Positions 8,430 to 17,313 of a stretch of 64,000 bases of DNA are shown here, in pieces; the first letter of the stretch is position 1; every line of letters begins with the position of its first letter. Under the pieces are notes generated by a model. The model saw only the letters and a program-made list of their open reading frames with translations. It did not search any database and was not told the origin of the DNA. A program made the position numbers and the translations under genes. This DNA comes from Thermoleophilia bacterium SCSIO 60948 (GTDB lineage: Bacteria > Actinomycetota > Thermoleophilia > Solirubrobacterales > 70-9), in NCBI GenBank assembly GCA_021496505.1, contig CP053031.1, forward strand, positions 2,038,001-2,102,000. Reading direction: 5' to 3'.

Positions 8430-9188
8430 TCACCCGGTCCACTCGAAGTGCCACCACTCCTCGGTCGTCTGGACGAAGCCGTAGTTCGGCCCGATCTCGC
8501 TCACGACCGCGGCCATGTCCTCACTCGCGACGTCGACCGCGACCCCACGCTCGTGCGCGGAGCTGCCGGGCGGGTTCGCGGGCGCGCCGATGCCCGACAG
8601 GAAGAGGTCATAGAGATAGCTCTGCTGCTCTGAGCTCCGATAGACCGACAGCGTCCCCGCGGGCATCAGATCGACGCCGTAGTTCGCCAACGCGTCCTGT
8701 CGCATCTGCTCCCAGGCTGCCGCGACCCCGGCGTCGAGGTAACCCGTCCCCTCGAGCGTCTGGACCGGCGCGAGCCAGGACGCCGGCGCCGGGGCGGCGG
8801 GCTCGGTCGGCGCGACCGTCGGGTCACTGCTCGCGGTCGTGGTGGTGGTGTCCGGCGAGGTCGCGGTCGCCGTCGTGAGGCCCGCTGCAGCGGCCTCATC
8901 GGCGGTCGGGACCTGAAGCGTCTGCCCCTCGACGACGTAGGTCTCAGCCGAGATGCCGTTCCAAGATGCGAGCGCCGAGGCGTCGTAGCCGTTGGCGGCC
9001 GCGATCGAGCTCAGGGTCTCGCCGGAGACGACCGTGTGCTCGACCGCCGCTCCGGCGGGCGGGGCGAGGATGGCCGCCGTGGCGAGCGCCGAGAGCGTGC
9101 CGCCAGCGACCGCCGCGACGCGGCGTCGCATCGGCGCGAAGGCGGTCGGGGTCGGGCTGGCGTCGACGTGCGGGGGGAATTCGCTCAC
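8430..9188 (-). CDS. Secreted LysM / D-alanyl-D-alanine carboxypeptidase (VanY-like)
   Basis: Exported peptidoglycan enzyme of about 252 residues. After a signal sequence (MRRRVAAVAGG...PPAGAA) comes one LysM domain (HTVVSGETLSSIAAANGYDA...VEGQTLQVP), a Thr/Ser/Pro-rich linker (TTTTTASSDPTVAPTEPAAP), and a C-terminal VanY-type metallopeptidase with SSAHERGVAVDV (H and D zinc ligands) and EWWHFEW (third His). It trims D-Ala from peptide stems. The GTG at 9186-9188 is taken as start; the ATG at 9129-9131, right at the signal peptide, is an equally plausible alternative. The in-frame extension to 9752 runs inside the PhoD gene and is not real. Confidence 0.88.
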   Translation of the reverse strand: MSEFPPHVDASPTPTAFAPMRRRVAAVAGGTLSALATAAILAPPAGAAVEHTVVSGETLSSIAAANGYDASALASWNGISAETYVVEGQTLQVPTADEAAAAGLTTATATSPDTTTTTASSDPTVAPTEPAAPAPASWLAPVQTLEGTGYLDAGVAAAWEQMRQDALANYGVDLMPAGTLSVYRSSEQQSYLYDLFLSGIGAPANPPGSSAHERGVAVDVASEDMAAVVSEIGPNYGFVQTTEEWWHFEWTG

Positions 9189-9274
9189 GCGGCCGGGTTC
9201 ATTGACCGTGACCGGCTCCCTTCCGCCTGGTCGAGATCGTTCAGGCCTGCAACGCGACGCCCGTGGCGCGCCGC

Positions 9275-10900
9275 TCAGCGATTCTCGACCGCCGCCGTGC
9301 CGGCGGCGACCGTGAAGCTCGCGAGGGTCTCGACCTCGCTGCGTCGCTCGCGGACGGTGGCCGGCGAGCGGAAGTCGACATCGAGGCGGTCCGACCGCGC
9401 CTCGAGGACGCCGTAGCCCTTGCGCTGGAGGTCCGTGAACTTGATGTGCGGGTTGTTCGAGGCGACGACGGCCGAGCTGGCGAGCCCGGTCTGGATCTCC
9501 GGCGGAGCCGGCTCTCCGGACTCGGCCTCGATCGTGTCGAGGATCCCGCGGGAGGTCGTCGAGCCGCCGACGAACTCGGTCGCGACGGCCTCGGGCGTCG
9601 CGACCGGGCCGATGCCGGTCTGGCGCCCGGTCGGGCTGACGTCGCCGGCGAAGAAGGTGTGGATGTCCCCGGTCAGCAGGGTGACGTTCTTGATGTTCTT
9701 GTCGCGGACGCCCTCGAGGATGCGGGCGCGCTCGGCGCCGTAGCCATCCCACTGATCCATGTTGATCGGGTTGCCCGACGGCGCGTCGAGCGCCATCGCC
9801 ATCACCTGGTTGGCGACGATCTTCCAGCGCGCCTGGGAGCGCTCGAGACCACGCTCGAGCCAGCGGCGCTGTTTCGATCCGAGCAGCGTCCGGCCCGGCG
9901 CGTCACGCTCCGACGGCGGGCACGGGATCTGCTCGTCGCAGGCCTGATCGTCGCGGTAGCGGCGCTCGTCGAGCATGAACAACTCGGCGGTCCTGCCCAT
10001 CCGGATCGAGCGATAGAGCCGGAAGCGCTCGTCGGCGACGGCGTCGAAGGGCATGTACTCGTAGAACGAGCGGTAGCCGTTGCGGCGGCGGCGCAGGAAC
10101 TTGATCCGCCTGTCGAGCGTCGCCTCGCCGGGCTCACCGGCGGCGTAGTTGTCCTCGACCTCGTGGTCGTCCCAGATAGCCATCATCGGAACGCCGGCAC
10201 GCAGCTCTCGAAGCGCGCGGTCGCGGTGGTAGAGGCGGTACTTCGACCGGTACTCCTCGAGCGTCTGGACCTCGCCGTCGCGGTTCTTGCCGGAGCGGTC
10301 CGGCCGCACACCGCCGTCGCCATAGAACGGGCGCTCGTAGATGTAGTCGCCGAGGCAGATGACGAGGTCGAGGTCGTCCTCGCGCGCGAGCCCGCGATGG
10401 GCCGTGTAGTACCCGGCCTCCCATGCCTGGCAGGAGAAGAAGCCGATTCGGATCGGCCGGCGCGAGTCCGCGGGAAGCGTGGTGAAGCGACCGACGTCGG
10501 ACGTCCGGCCGTGGCTCGAGAAGCGGTAGAAGTAGCGCTCGTCGGGCTGGAGGCCGCCGACCCGGGCGTGCGCGGTGAAGTCGCGCTTCGGACCGACACC
10601 GATCCGCCGGCGCTCGACGACGCGGCGGAAGTCAGGGTCGCGCGCGACCTCGAGCTCGATCCGGCCGCTGCGCTCGGCGCCGTGAACCCGGGTCCACAGG
10701 GTCATCGCCCGCGAGGCAGGCGCCCCGCTGGCCACCCCGCTGCGGAAGCGGACGTCGCGCAGCAGGCGCGGCCGCTTGGCTAGCGCGCCGTTCCGGCTCG
10801 CGGCGGCCGGCGAAGCCGCGATCAGCAGCCCGGCGCCCGACCCGGCAGCGGTTTTCACGAACGCTCTGCGATCCAGCTCCCCCGTCATCCGCGGCGACAC
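9275..10900 (-). CDS. phoD: PhoD-type alkaline phosphatase/phosphodiesterase, Tat-exported
   Basis: 541-residue metallophosphatase. The N-terminus carries a Tat-type signal (LDRRAFVKTAAGSGAGLLIAA). A Fn3-like PhoD N-terminal domain follows (about 45-140), then the catalytic domain with FFSCQAWEAGYY, CLGDYIYERPFYG, IWDDHEVEDNYA and LLTGDIHTFFAGD, which supply the Fe/Ca ligands. It hydrolyses phosphodiesters or monoesters outside the cytoplasm to supply phosphate. GTG start at 10898-10900; an ATG lies four codons further in. No Pho-box was identified. Confidence 0.93.
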   Translation of the reverse strand: MSPRMTGELDRRAFVKTAAGSGAGLLIAASPAAASRNGALAKRPRLLRDVRFRSGVASGAPASRAMTLWTRVHGAERSGRIELEVARDPDFRRVVERRRIGVGPKRDFTAHARVGGLQPDERYFYRFSSHGRTSDVGRFTTLPADSRRPIRIGFFSCQAWEAGYYTAHRGLAREDDLDLVICLGDYIYERPFYGDGGVRPDRSGKNRDGEVQTLEEYRSKYRLYHRDRALRELRAGVPMMAIWDDHEVEDNYAAGEPGEATLDRRIKFLRRRRNGYRSFYEYMPFDAVADERFRLYRSIRMGRTAELFMLDERRYRDDQACDEQIPCPPSERDAPGRTLLGSKQRRWLERGLERSQARWKIVANQVMAMALDAPSGNPINMDQWDGYGAERARILEGVRDKNIKNVTLLTGDIHTFFAGDVSPTGRQTGIGPVATPEAVATEFVGGSTTSRGILDTIEAESGEPAPPEIQTGLASSAVVASNNPHIKFTDLQRKGYGVLEARSDRLDVDFRSPATVRERRSEVETLASFTVAAGTAAVENR

Positions 10901-10969
10901 TAGACCCTTGCCCGCGGCGGATGTGTCGGTTCGGTGAAACCCCGTCGAACCGACCGTCAGCGTGGCCGT

Positions 10970-11647
10970 TCAGCCCTCCGCTCGACCCGGCGCGATCAGC
11001 CCCGACTCGTAGGCGAGCACCACGGCCTGGACCCGGTCACGGATCCCGAGCTTCATCAACACCCGCGCGACGTGGGTCTTGACGGTCGTCTCGCCGACGA
11101 TCAACGAGTCGGCGATCTCGGCGTTCGACATCCCGCGGGCGATCAGCTTCAGGACCTCGAGCTCGCGCGGGGTCAGCTCCTCGATCCCCTCGGCCTCGGT
11201 CTGTTGGGACGGCGCGACGCGCGAGAACTCCTCGATCAGCCGCCGCGTCACGCTCGGCGCGAGCAGCGATTCGCCCTGCGCGACGACGCGGATTCCGTCG
11301 GCGAGCCGATCCGCCGGGACGTCCTTGAGCAGGAAGCCGCTGGCTCCGGCGCGCAGCGCGTCGTAGACGTACTCGTCCAGGTCGAAGGTGGTCAGCATCA
11401 AGACCTTGGGACCGTCCTCGATCTGAGTGATCCGCCGGGTCGCCTCGATGCCGTCCATCTCCGGCATGCGGATGTCCATCAACACGACGTCGGGCTTCAG
11501 GCGCTTGGCCGAGTCCACCCCCTGCGTGCCGTCGGCCGACTCGCCGACGATCTCGATGTCCTCCTCGGCATCGAGGATCATCCTGAACCCGGTCCGGATC
11601 AGCGCCTGGTCGTCGACGAGCAGGACACGGATTGCCCCATCGCTCAT
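10970..11647 (-). CDS. NarL/FixJ-family response regulator
   Basis: 225-residue two-component regulator. The receiver domain (about 1-120) has the acidic pair DDQ, the phosphoacceptor Asp in VLMDIRMPEMDG, and LLKDVPADRL. A C-terminal LuxR-type helix-turn-helix follows (ELTPRELEVLKLIARGMSNAEIADSLIVGETTVKTHVARVL). Its ATG overlaps the stop of the histidine kinase gene upstream by 4 bases, so the pair is coupled. The signal is unknown. Confidence 0.95.
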   Translation of the reverse strand: MSDGAIRVLLVDDQALIRTGFRMILDAEEDIEIVGESADGTQGVDSAKRLKPDVVLMDIRMPEMDGIEATRRITQIEDGPKVLMLTTFDLDEYVYDALRAGASGFLLKDVPADRLADGIRVVAQGESLLAPSVTRRLIEEFSRVAPSQQTEAEGIEELTPRELEVLKLIARGMSNAEIADSLIVGETTVKTHVARVLMKLGIRDRVQAVVLAYESGLIAPGRAEG

Positions 11648-12927
11648 GAATCCTCCGTCGTGTTGATTGCCGCAGCCTGCTCGGGGTCGCGGACGGACTC
11701 GGTCCGATCCGGCCCACCGTCGTTGGTCTCACCGACCCGGGTGCTCGCCGCGGCGGTCATCTCGCGGACGCCGTCTCGCGCCGGCTCGACCGGTATCCGG
11801 GCGATCACCTCGAAGCCGCCGTCACGAGGACGACCCGCCTCGAGCTCGCCGCCATAGACCGCGACGCGCTCTCGCATCCCGACGAGCCCGTGACCACCTC
11901 CCGGCGCCGCCGGGGTCTCGGCACCGCCCGGCCCGACGCCGTCGTCGCTGACGCGGAGCCTGAGCTCCGAACGCCCGTAGGTCAGCTCGACCTTCGCCCT
12001 CGCGCCCGCACCGGCGTGCTTGAGAGCGTTCGTGAGCGCCTCCTGGAGCACGCGATAGGCCGCCAGGTCGACGCCCGTCTGGACCGCAACCGGCGTGCCC
12101 TCGACCCGCAGCTCGGTCTCCAGGCCGGCGGCGGTCGCACGCTCGACGAGTCCGGGGACGCCGGCCAGCCCCGGCGCACGGGCCGGTTCGTCGCCGCGGT
12201 GGACGGGCCCGAACAGGTGGCGCAGCTCCGCCATCGCCTCGCGGCCTGTCCGCGAGATCAGCTCGGCGGCCTCGATCGCAGTCTCCGGCGAGCGGTCGAC
12301 GAGGCGCCGCGCGGCGGCCGCCTGGATCACGATCACGCTGAGGTCGTGGGCGAGCACGTCGTGGAGCTCGCGCGCGACGCGCCGGCGCTCGTCGAGCACC
12401 GCGCGCCTGCCCTCGATCTCCGTCTCGAGCTCGGCCTGCTCGGCGAGCTCGGTCAGCTCGCGAGCGCGCTCGCGGTTGCCGCGCATCGTCGCGCCGGCGA
12501 TCCACGGCAGGACGGCGAAGATCGCGACCGGGAAGACGATGTCGGTCGGCGTCTGCCACGCGAACAGCGCGGTGTAGCCGAGGACGGCGATCCAGAGGCC
12601 GAGGATCCCCGGGGCGAACGCGCCGGCCGAGTAGCAGGAGATCAACATCAGCAACACGCCCATCGGGAAGTAGCGGTCGACGTCGGCGAAACCGACGATG
12701 GCGACGATCACGGCGAGGACCGCGACCTGGACCTCGAGCGGGCGCGAGCGGCGGAAGAGCAGGATGAGCGCGCCGAGCGTCCACAGCGCGATCTCGACGG
12801 GATCGCCGCGGACCTCTTCGCGGGTCGCGGCGTCGATCGCGAAGACGGCGAGCACGCCGGCCACGACCAGGCGATCGAGGGCCGCGAGGTCGCGCTCGGC
12901 GAGTCGCCCGACCCGCGCCAGCTTCAC
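11644..12927 (-). CDS. Sensor histidine kinase, HisKA_3 (NarX/DesK-like) family
   Basis: 427-residue membrane kinase with about five hydrophobic N-terminal segments (residues 20-150), a short coiled region, the dimerisation/phosphoacceptor motif RRVARELHDVLAHDL with His189, and an HATPase domain with an intact N box (YRVLQEALTNALKHAG) and G boxes (SDDGVGPGG, GHGLVGMRERV). An extra C-terminal tail of about 45 residues lacks known motifs. It overlaps by 4 bases both the response regulator downstream and the degenerate kinase upstream, forming a three-gene operon. Confidence 0.94.
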   Translation of the reverse strand: MKLARVGRLAERDLAALDRLVVAGVLAVFAIDAATREEVRGDPVEIALWTLGALILLFRRSRPLEVQVAVLAVIVAIVGFADVDRYFPMGVLLMLISCYSAGAFAPGILGLWIAVLGYTALFAWQTPTDIVFPVAIFAVLPWIAGATMRGNRERARELTELAEQAELETEIEGRRAVLDERRRVARELHDVLAHDLSVIVIQAAAARRLVDRSPETAIEAAELISRTGREAMAELRHLFGPVHRGDEPARAPGLAGVPGLVERATAAGLETELRVEGTPVAVQTGVDLAAYRVLQEALTNALKHAGAGARAKVELTYGRSELRLRVSDDGVGPGGAETPAAPGGGHGLVGMRERVAVYGGELEAGRPRDGGFEVIARIPVEPARDGVREMTAAASTRVGETNDGGPDRTESVRDPEQAAAINTTEDS

Positions 12928-14045
12928 GTCCCCACCTCGGTCGGGAGCCTGGCGCGAAGCGCGAACCCGATCCCGCCGGAGCCGACGCGGACGCTGCCGT
13001 CGTAGATCCGCACGCGCTCACGGATCGCCGCGTAGTCGGAATGCGGTGCCTCGCGCGGTCGGTCGTCGGTGACCTCGACGCCGACGTCGCGCTCGCCGTA
13101 GGTCAGCCTGACCTCGGCGTTGGTCGCGCCGGCCTCGGCGGCGGCCTCGAGGCCTCGCTCGATCAACCGGTAGGCGGCGAGCTCGACGCCCGAGGACAGC
13201 TCGGGCCGGGCCCCCTCGACCTCGACCCGGGCGATCAGGCCGGACGCGGCGGTGCGTTCGACCAGTTGCCGCAGGTCGCCGAGAGACGGCAGGGGCCGAC
13301 GCTCCGCGCTCTCGCCGTCGCGCCGCAGCACCCCCAGCAGACGCCGCATCTCGGCGAGCGCGTCGCGGCCGGTCTCCTCGATCACGGCCAGCGAGCGCGA
13401 GGCGGCCGCCGCGTCCCCGGAGCCCAGCAGACGCGGCACCGCCTCGGCCTGGGCGACAACCACCGAGACGCCGTTCGCGACCACGGCCTGCAGCTCGCCC
13501 GCGATCCGCTCGCGCTCCTCGCCGACGGCGTTCTCCGCCTCGGTGCGACGGCTCTGCTCGATCCTCGCGACGGCGGCCCGCAGGCGCGCGTTCAGATCGA
13601 CGCGGGCACGGACCGCGTAGCCGACCCCGAGCGGTGCCACGAACAGGAAGCCGCCGGCCAGGGTCTGGGTCAGTCCCACGGATGCGATCAGCGCTCCGAA
13701 TCCGCCGGCGATCGAGGCCACGGCGAGCGGGATCAGCGGTTCGGCCCAGCGACCCAGCGAGTAGAAGCACCAGAGCATGCCTACGAACGCGACGCTCAGC
13801 CCGTCCAGGTAGCGGGCGCCCACCTCGAGCAGGACGAGCGACCCGAAGACGAGGACGATCATCGCCCAGGGCGCCCGGCGCCTGAACGCGAGCCCGGCGC
13901 AGAGGGTCAGCGTCAGCACGATCCCGAGCAACGGATCGGGGTCGGGGGACGTCGGGTCGGCGAGGACGAGGATGTCGAGGACGCCGACGATCGCGAACAG
14001 CGCGGCGACCGCCACGTCGAAGACGATCGGGTCCAGCTCACGCAT
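12924..14045 (-). CDS. Degenerate histidine-kinase-like membrane protein (predicted pseudokinase)
   Basis: About 373 residues with the same layout as the next gene: five or six membrane segments, then a HisKA_3-like helix and an HATPase-like region. The phosphoacceptor His is replaced (RIAGELQAVVANG where the neighbour has VARELHDVLAHD). The N box reads YRLIERGLEAAAEAG instead of YRVLQEALTNALKHAG, and the G1 box reads TDDRPREA instead of SDDGVGPG. ATP binding and autophosphorylation are therefore unlikely. Its stop overlaps the start of the active kinase by 4 bases, suggesting equal expression and a role as heterodimer partner or sensor. ATG 14043-14045 is chosen; GTG starts lie upstream at 14072 and 14102. 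Confidence 0.85.
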   Translation of the reverse strand: MRELDPIVFDVAVAALFAIVGVLDILVLADPTSPDPDPLLGIVLTLTLCAGLAFRRRAPWAMIVLVFGSLVLLEVGARYLDGLSVAFVGMLWCFYSLGRWAEPLIPLAVASIAGGFGALIASVGLTQTLAGGFLFVAPLGVGYAVRARVDLNARLRAAVARIEQSRRTEAENAVGEERERIAGELQAVVANGVSVVVAQAEAVPRLLGSGDAAAASRSLAVIEETGRDALAEMRRLLGVLRRDGESAERRPLPSLGDLRQLVERTAASGLIARVEVEGARPELSSGVELAAYRLIERGLEAAAEAGATNAEVRLTYGERDVGVEVTDDRPREAPHSDYAAIRERVRIYDGSVRVGSGGIGFALRARLPTEVGT

Positions 14046-14272
14046 CCTGGTGCGCGTCCTCGCGACTGCCACGCGTGCAAGGTACGCCCCGCGGGCGCGC
14101 ACGCCCTCATCAGAACCGCCGAGTCCGCGTCCTCCTCAGGGATGACCCCCCGGCTCCGAACTCATCCCGGCGGCGATCCGGATATCGGCGCCGCGGGTGA
14201 CGACGCGGCGGCGGGCCCGTAGGAGATTGCCGCCATCAGCCCGGACAGGCCGGGCGGGATCGAATTCCGGGG

Positions 14273-14728
14273 GTGAGCGAGATGGGCAGCTGGAGCGCGA
14301 GCACGAAGACCGATGCGACACCGGACCAGGTGATCCGTGTCCTGACCGACCCCGAGGCGATCGGCGCCTGGTCGCCGGTTCCGTTCGACGTCTCCGAGCT
14401 CGACGGGCCCGTGCTTCGCAGTGGCAGCGAGGTCCGCGTCAGCGGCAGCCTCGCGGGAATGCGGGTCGGCTTCGACGTCGAGGTCCACGAGGCGAGCAGC
14501 CATGGCCTTCGGCTGACCGCGACCGGCCCGATCGCGATCGACGTGAGCTACGAGCTCAGCGGCGACCCGGAGGCGATCGAGGTCGACGCGACCGTCGCGG
14601 TCCGGGCCAAGGGGATAACCGGCCGCGTGCTCGGCAAGGCCACCGAGGCCCTGCTGGCGGCCGGAGCGCTCGAGGGCGCGACGGGCCGCATCGCCCGCGC
14701 CGCCGCGGCCGCCCCGGTCGCCGCCTGA
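14273..14728 (+). CDS. SRPBCC-fold protein (CoxG/polyketide cyclase-like)
   Basis: 151-residue single-domain protein with the START/SRPBCC pattern: an N-terminal strand SWSASTKTDATPDQVIRVLTDPEAIGAWSP, a central antiparallel sheet, and a long C-terminal helix (VLGKATEALLAAGALEGATGRIARAA). These helix-grip folds bind hydrophobic ligands; a substrate cannot be assigned. GTG 14273 is the longest start; the ATG at 14282 is possible and has GGGGGTGAG just before it. It is divergent from the sensor kinase operon. Confidence 0.75.
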   Translation: MSEMGSWSASTKTDATPDQVIRVLTDPEAIGAWSPVPFDVSELDGPVLRSGSEVRVSGSLAGMRVGFDVEVHEASSHGLRLTATGPIAIDVSYELSGDPEAIEVDATVAVRAKGITGRVLGKATEALLAAGALEGATGRIARAAAAAPVAA

Positions 14729-14738
14729 GCCGCGGGAC

Positions 14739-15017
14739 TCAGCGCGAGCCGCGAAGCAACGGCTCGAAGCCCTGGACGCGGGTCCTGCTCCCGTCCGGAA
14801 GCGAGATGAACACACCGCCCTCGCGCTCGAGTTGCTCGCGTGGTGAGACGAGGACGATCCCCGAGAAGCGCCCGCGCTCATCGAAGCGCAGGACGTGCTC
14901 CTCCGGGGTCGGCCGGCGCTCGCCCGGCTCCGGCCTGACGATCGCCGCGTAGAGGACGTCGCTCGCCTCGTCGTAGGTCACGTGGTTGAACGTGTACGGG
15001 CCGGCTCGCAGGCTCAT
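14739..15017 (-). CDS. DUF2283-like small protein
   Basis: 92-residue cytoplasmic protein. The N-terminal part (VTYDEASDVLYAAI) matches the DUF2283 pattern, in which a Tyr-Asp-x3-Asp-x-Leu-Tyr core precedes a short beta sheet; the rest (HVLRFDERGRFSGIVLVSPREQLE) fits the second half. Function of the family is unknown. It is convergent with the SRPBCC gene and divergent from the MFS transporter that begins 44 bases away. Confidence 0.7.
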   Translation of the reverse strand: MSLRAGPYTFNHVTYDEASDVLYAAIVRPEPGERRPTPEEHVLRFDERGRFSGIVLVSPREQLEREGGVFISLPDGSRTRVQGFEPLLRGSR

Positions 15018-15060
15018 TCGTCGATCAGCCTAGGCCCGCGACGGCTGCCCACCATCATCT

Positions 15061-16365
15061 GTGCCCGTGAGCGACGAGGCGCACACCGCAGCGACCGGCG
15101 AAGCGGCCGGCGAGCCCGGCCGCGGAGCCCTCGCGCTGCTTCGCGACCGCACCTTCGGGCCGTTCTTCGCCGGCAACCTGGTCTCGAACGCCGGCAACTG
15201 GATCTTCAACGTAACGGCTGCGGTCGTGGTCTACGAGATGACCGGATCGGCCACCGCGGTCGGGCTCGTGACCGCCTTCCTGTGGGCAGGCGCGCTGGTC
15301 CTGCAGCCCTGGGCGGGAGCGCTGACCGATCGCGTCGACCGGCGCCGGATGCTGATCGCCGGCCAGGTCGTGTCGCTGGCCGGCGCGCTCGCTGTCGCGG
15401 TGCCGATCCTGCTCGGTGGCACCGGCGCCCTGGAGGGCACGGGGGCCTGGGCGATCTACCTGCCGACGCTCGTGATCGGAATCGGCCAGGCGTTCTCGAT
15501 GCCCGCGATGCAGGCGCTGCTCCCCGCCCTCGTCGACCGAGCCGACCTCGATCAGGCGCTGGCGCTCAACTCGGTGACGTTCAACCTCGGACGGGCGCTC
15601 GGCCCCGCCGTCGCCGGACTGCTGCTGCTCGACCTGGGCCCCGGGATCGCGTTCGCCGCCAACGCGTTGAGCTACGCGGCGCTCGTAGCCGTCCTGGTCG
15701 TGATCCGGCCGCGGCGCGAAGAGCAGCGACCGGACGGGGATCGATCGGTGCGCGCCGGCTTTCGCTGGGTGCGCGCGCACCCGCGGAGCATGCTCCTGCT
15801 CGCCTCGATGGTCGCGATCGGCTTTGCGACCGATCCGCTCAACACCCTGACGCCCGCGCTCGTGGCGCTCTCGGACGAGCCGAGCTCGCTCGTCGGGCTC
15901 ACGGTGGCGGCGTTCGGGGTCGGCGCCGTCGGTGTCGCGCTGGGAGTCGAACGGGTCCGCACGCTGCTCGGCCGCGAGCGCTCGGGCATCGTCGGGCTCG
16001 CTGTGCTCGCGACCGGCATCGCGGCGCTCTCGCTCGCATCCGCGCCGGGCGCGACGCTCGGGTCGGCGGCGCTCGCCGGCGGCGGATTCATCGTCGCCGT
16101 CACCTCGGTCACCGCCCAGCTCCAGCGGCTCGTGCCCGACGAGCTCCGCGGTCGCGTGATGGCCCTTTGGGGTGTCGCGTTCCTCGGCACCCGGCCGCTT
16201 TCGGCGACGATCGACGGTGCCCTCGCCGACCTGATCTCGGCGCGCTTCGCGGGCCTCGCGATGGCCGCGATCGCGGCGGCGGCGGCGATCGCGCTCGCGG
16301 TCGTCCGCTCTCGCAAGCCGGCGCGCCGGTTTCGGTTCGAGGCGTCGCGGGCAGAGCAGGGTTAG
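15061..16365 (+). CDS. MFS transporter (EntS/MFS_3-like exporter)
   Basis: 434-residue permease with about twelve membrane helices. It begins after a short polar N-terminus with LRDRTFGPFFAGNLVSNAGNWIF, the characteristic entry of the MFS_3 exporter group. The intracellular loop between helices 2 and 3 carries GALTDRVDRRRML, the MFS signature. Substrate unknown; relatives export siderophores or drugs. Start GTG 15061 or GTG 15067 two codons in. Confidence 0.9.
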   Translation: MPVSDEAHTAATGEAAGEPGRGALALLRDRTFGPFFAGNLVSNAGNWIFNVTAAVVVYEMTGSATAVGLVTAFLWAGALVLQPWAGALTDRVDRRRMLIAGQVVSLAGALAVAVPILLGGTGALEGTGAWAIYLPTLVIGIGQAFSMPAMQALLPALVDRADLDQALALNSVTFNLGRALGPAVAGLLLLDLGPGIAFAANALSYAALVAVLVVIRPRREEQRPDGDRSVRAGFRWVRAHPRSMLLLASMVAIGFATDPLNTLTPALVALSDEPSSLVGLTVAAFGVGAVGVALGVERVRTLLGRERSGIVGLAVLATGIAALSLASAPGATLGSAALAGGGFIVAVTSVTAQLQRLVPDELRGRVMALWGVAFLGTRPLSATIDGALADLISARFAGLAMAAIAAAAAIALAVVRSRKPARRFRFEASRAEQG

Positions 16366-16419
16366 CTGGCCTGATGCGCGCAACGAATCTCTTCGATCCT
16401 CGGAGGCCGAGCGAGAGCC

Positions 16420-17106
16420 ATGACTGACTCGACGGAAAAGCCGAGCGAGGCTGGCCCCGGTCCGATCCACACTCCGCGTCAGTCCCCCGAGGCTCCGCCC
16501 GCGGCCGAGGCCGGGGATGCGGGCACCCATACGACGCCGACGGGCGGTGCCCCGCGCAACGAGGAGCCGGGCGGCGGTGCGAAGGCCGCCCGCGCCGCCG
16601 CGAGCGCGGCCGAGCGCGTCGGAGCGACGGTCGAGCGTGGTCTCGTGGCCGGCTGGCGCGAGCTCGCCGACCGCCGTGGCCTGCGGACCGCGCTCGTCGG
16701 CGCGACCCTTCTGATCGCCGCCCTCATCCTCGGCGGCGACTCGGCGCTGACAGTCCCGTTCCTCGTGCTGGGAATCGTGCTGCTGATCCTCGGCGTCATG
16801 GGCCCGCGGCTCTCGGGTCATTTCTCGGTCGAGTTCGGCAGCGACGGCACGCGGATCGACCTGCGCACCGACATCGCGGCCCCGGGCACCACCGCGCCGT
16901 CCATCCGCGGCGAGCTCCGAGAGGCCGAACGCGACATCGAGCGGCTCTCCGAGCGCGTCTCGGACGCCGAGGTCGTCGAGGGTCAGGGCGAGACGATCGA
17001 GATCGACGTGTCCGAGCTCCGCAGCCTGATGGCGGCTGCTGAGTCGAAGGGCGAGCCGGGCAGCCGGACGAGCCCGACATCACTCGCCGACCGGCGCGCG
17101 GGCTAG
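16420..17106 (+). CDS. Membrane protein with Pro-rich head and coiled-coil tail, unknown function
   Basis: 228-residue protein. Residues 1-60 are disordered and Pro/Gly/Ala-rich. A helical region with Ala repeats follows, then a pair of adjacent hydrophobic segments (LVGATLLIAALILGG and VPFLVLGIVLLILGVMG) that would form a hairpin in the membrane. The C-terminal part has a charged helix (ELREAERDIERLSERVSDAEVV). No family is recognised. ATG at 16420; 54 bases downstream of the MFS gene, so possibly cotranscribed. Confidence 0.7.
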   Translation: MTDSTEKPSEAGPGPIHTPRQSPEAPPAAEAGDAGTHTTPTGGAPRNEEPGGGAKAARAAASAAERVGATVERGLVAGWRELADRRGLRTALVGATLLIAALILGGDSALTVPFLVLGIVLLILGVMGPRLSGHFSVEFGSDGTRIDLRTDIAAPGTTAPSIRGELREAERDIERLSERVSDAEVVEGQGETIEIDVSELRSLMAAAESKGEPGSRTSPTSLADRRAG

Positions 17107-17313
17107 CGCCGCCGCCGCGCCGGCACCGACTCGGCCGCGGCGGGCGCCGAGGGTCCCGCCGGCCTCTGGGCCATTCGTCCACCGGTCGGGCGGACGGCTG
17201 TATGACCTCGGTTGATCGTGGTGGCGCTCCGTCCGACAGGTCGTCAGGAAACGAAAACCGAGCTCACCACCAAAGGGGGCGGTGAGACACGAGGAGCCAA
17301 GGAGGTGCTGCGC

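Noticed and set aside
9189-9752. N-terminal extension of the LysM/VanY frame
   Set aside because: It lies inside the PhoD gene on the same strand in another frame and reads as Arg/Pro filler.
12924-14045. Pseudogene call for the degenerate kinase
   Set aside because: The frame is intact, overlaps are kept and only catalytic residues are lost, which fits a retained non-catalytic role better than decay.
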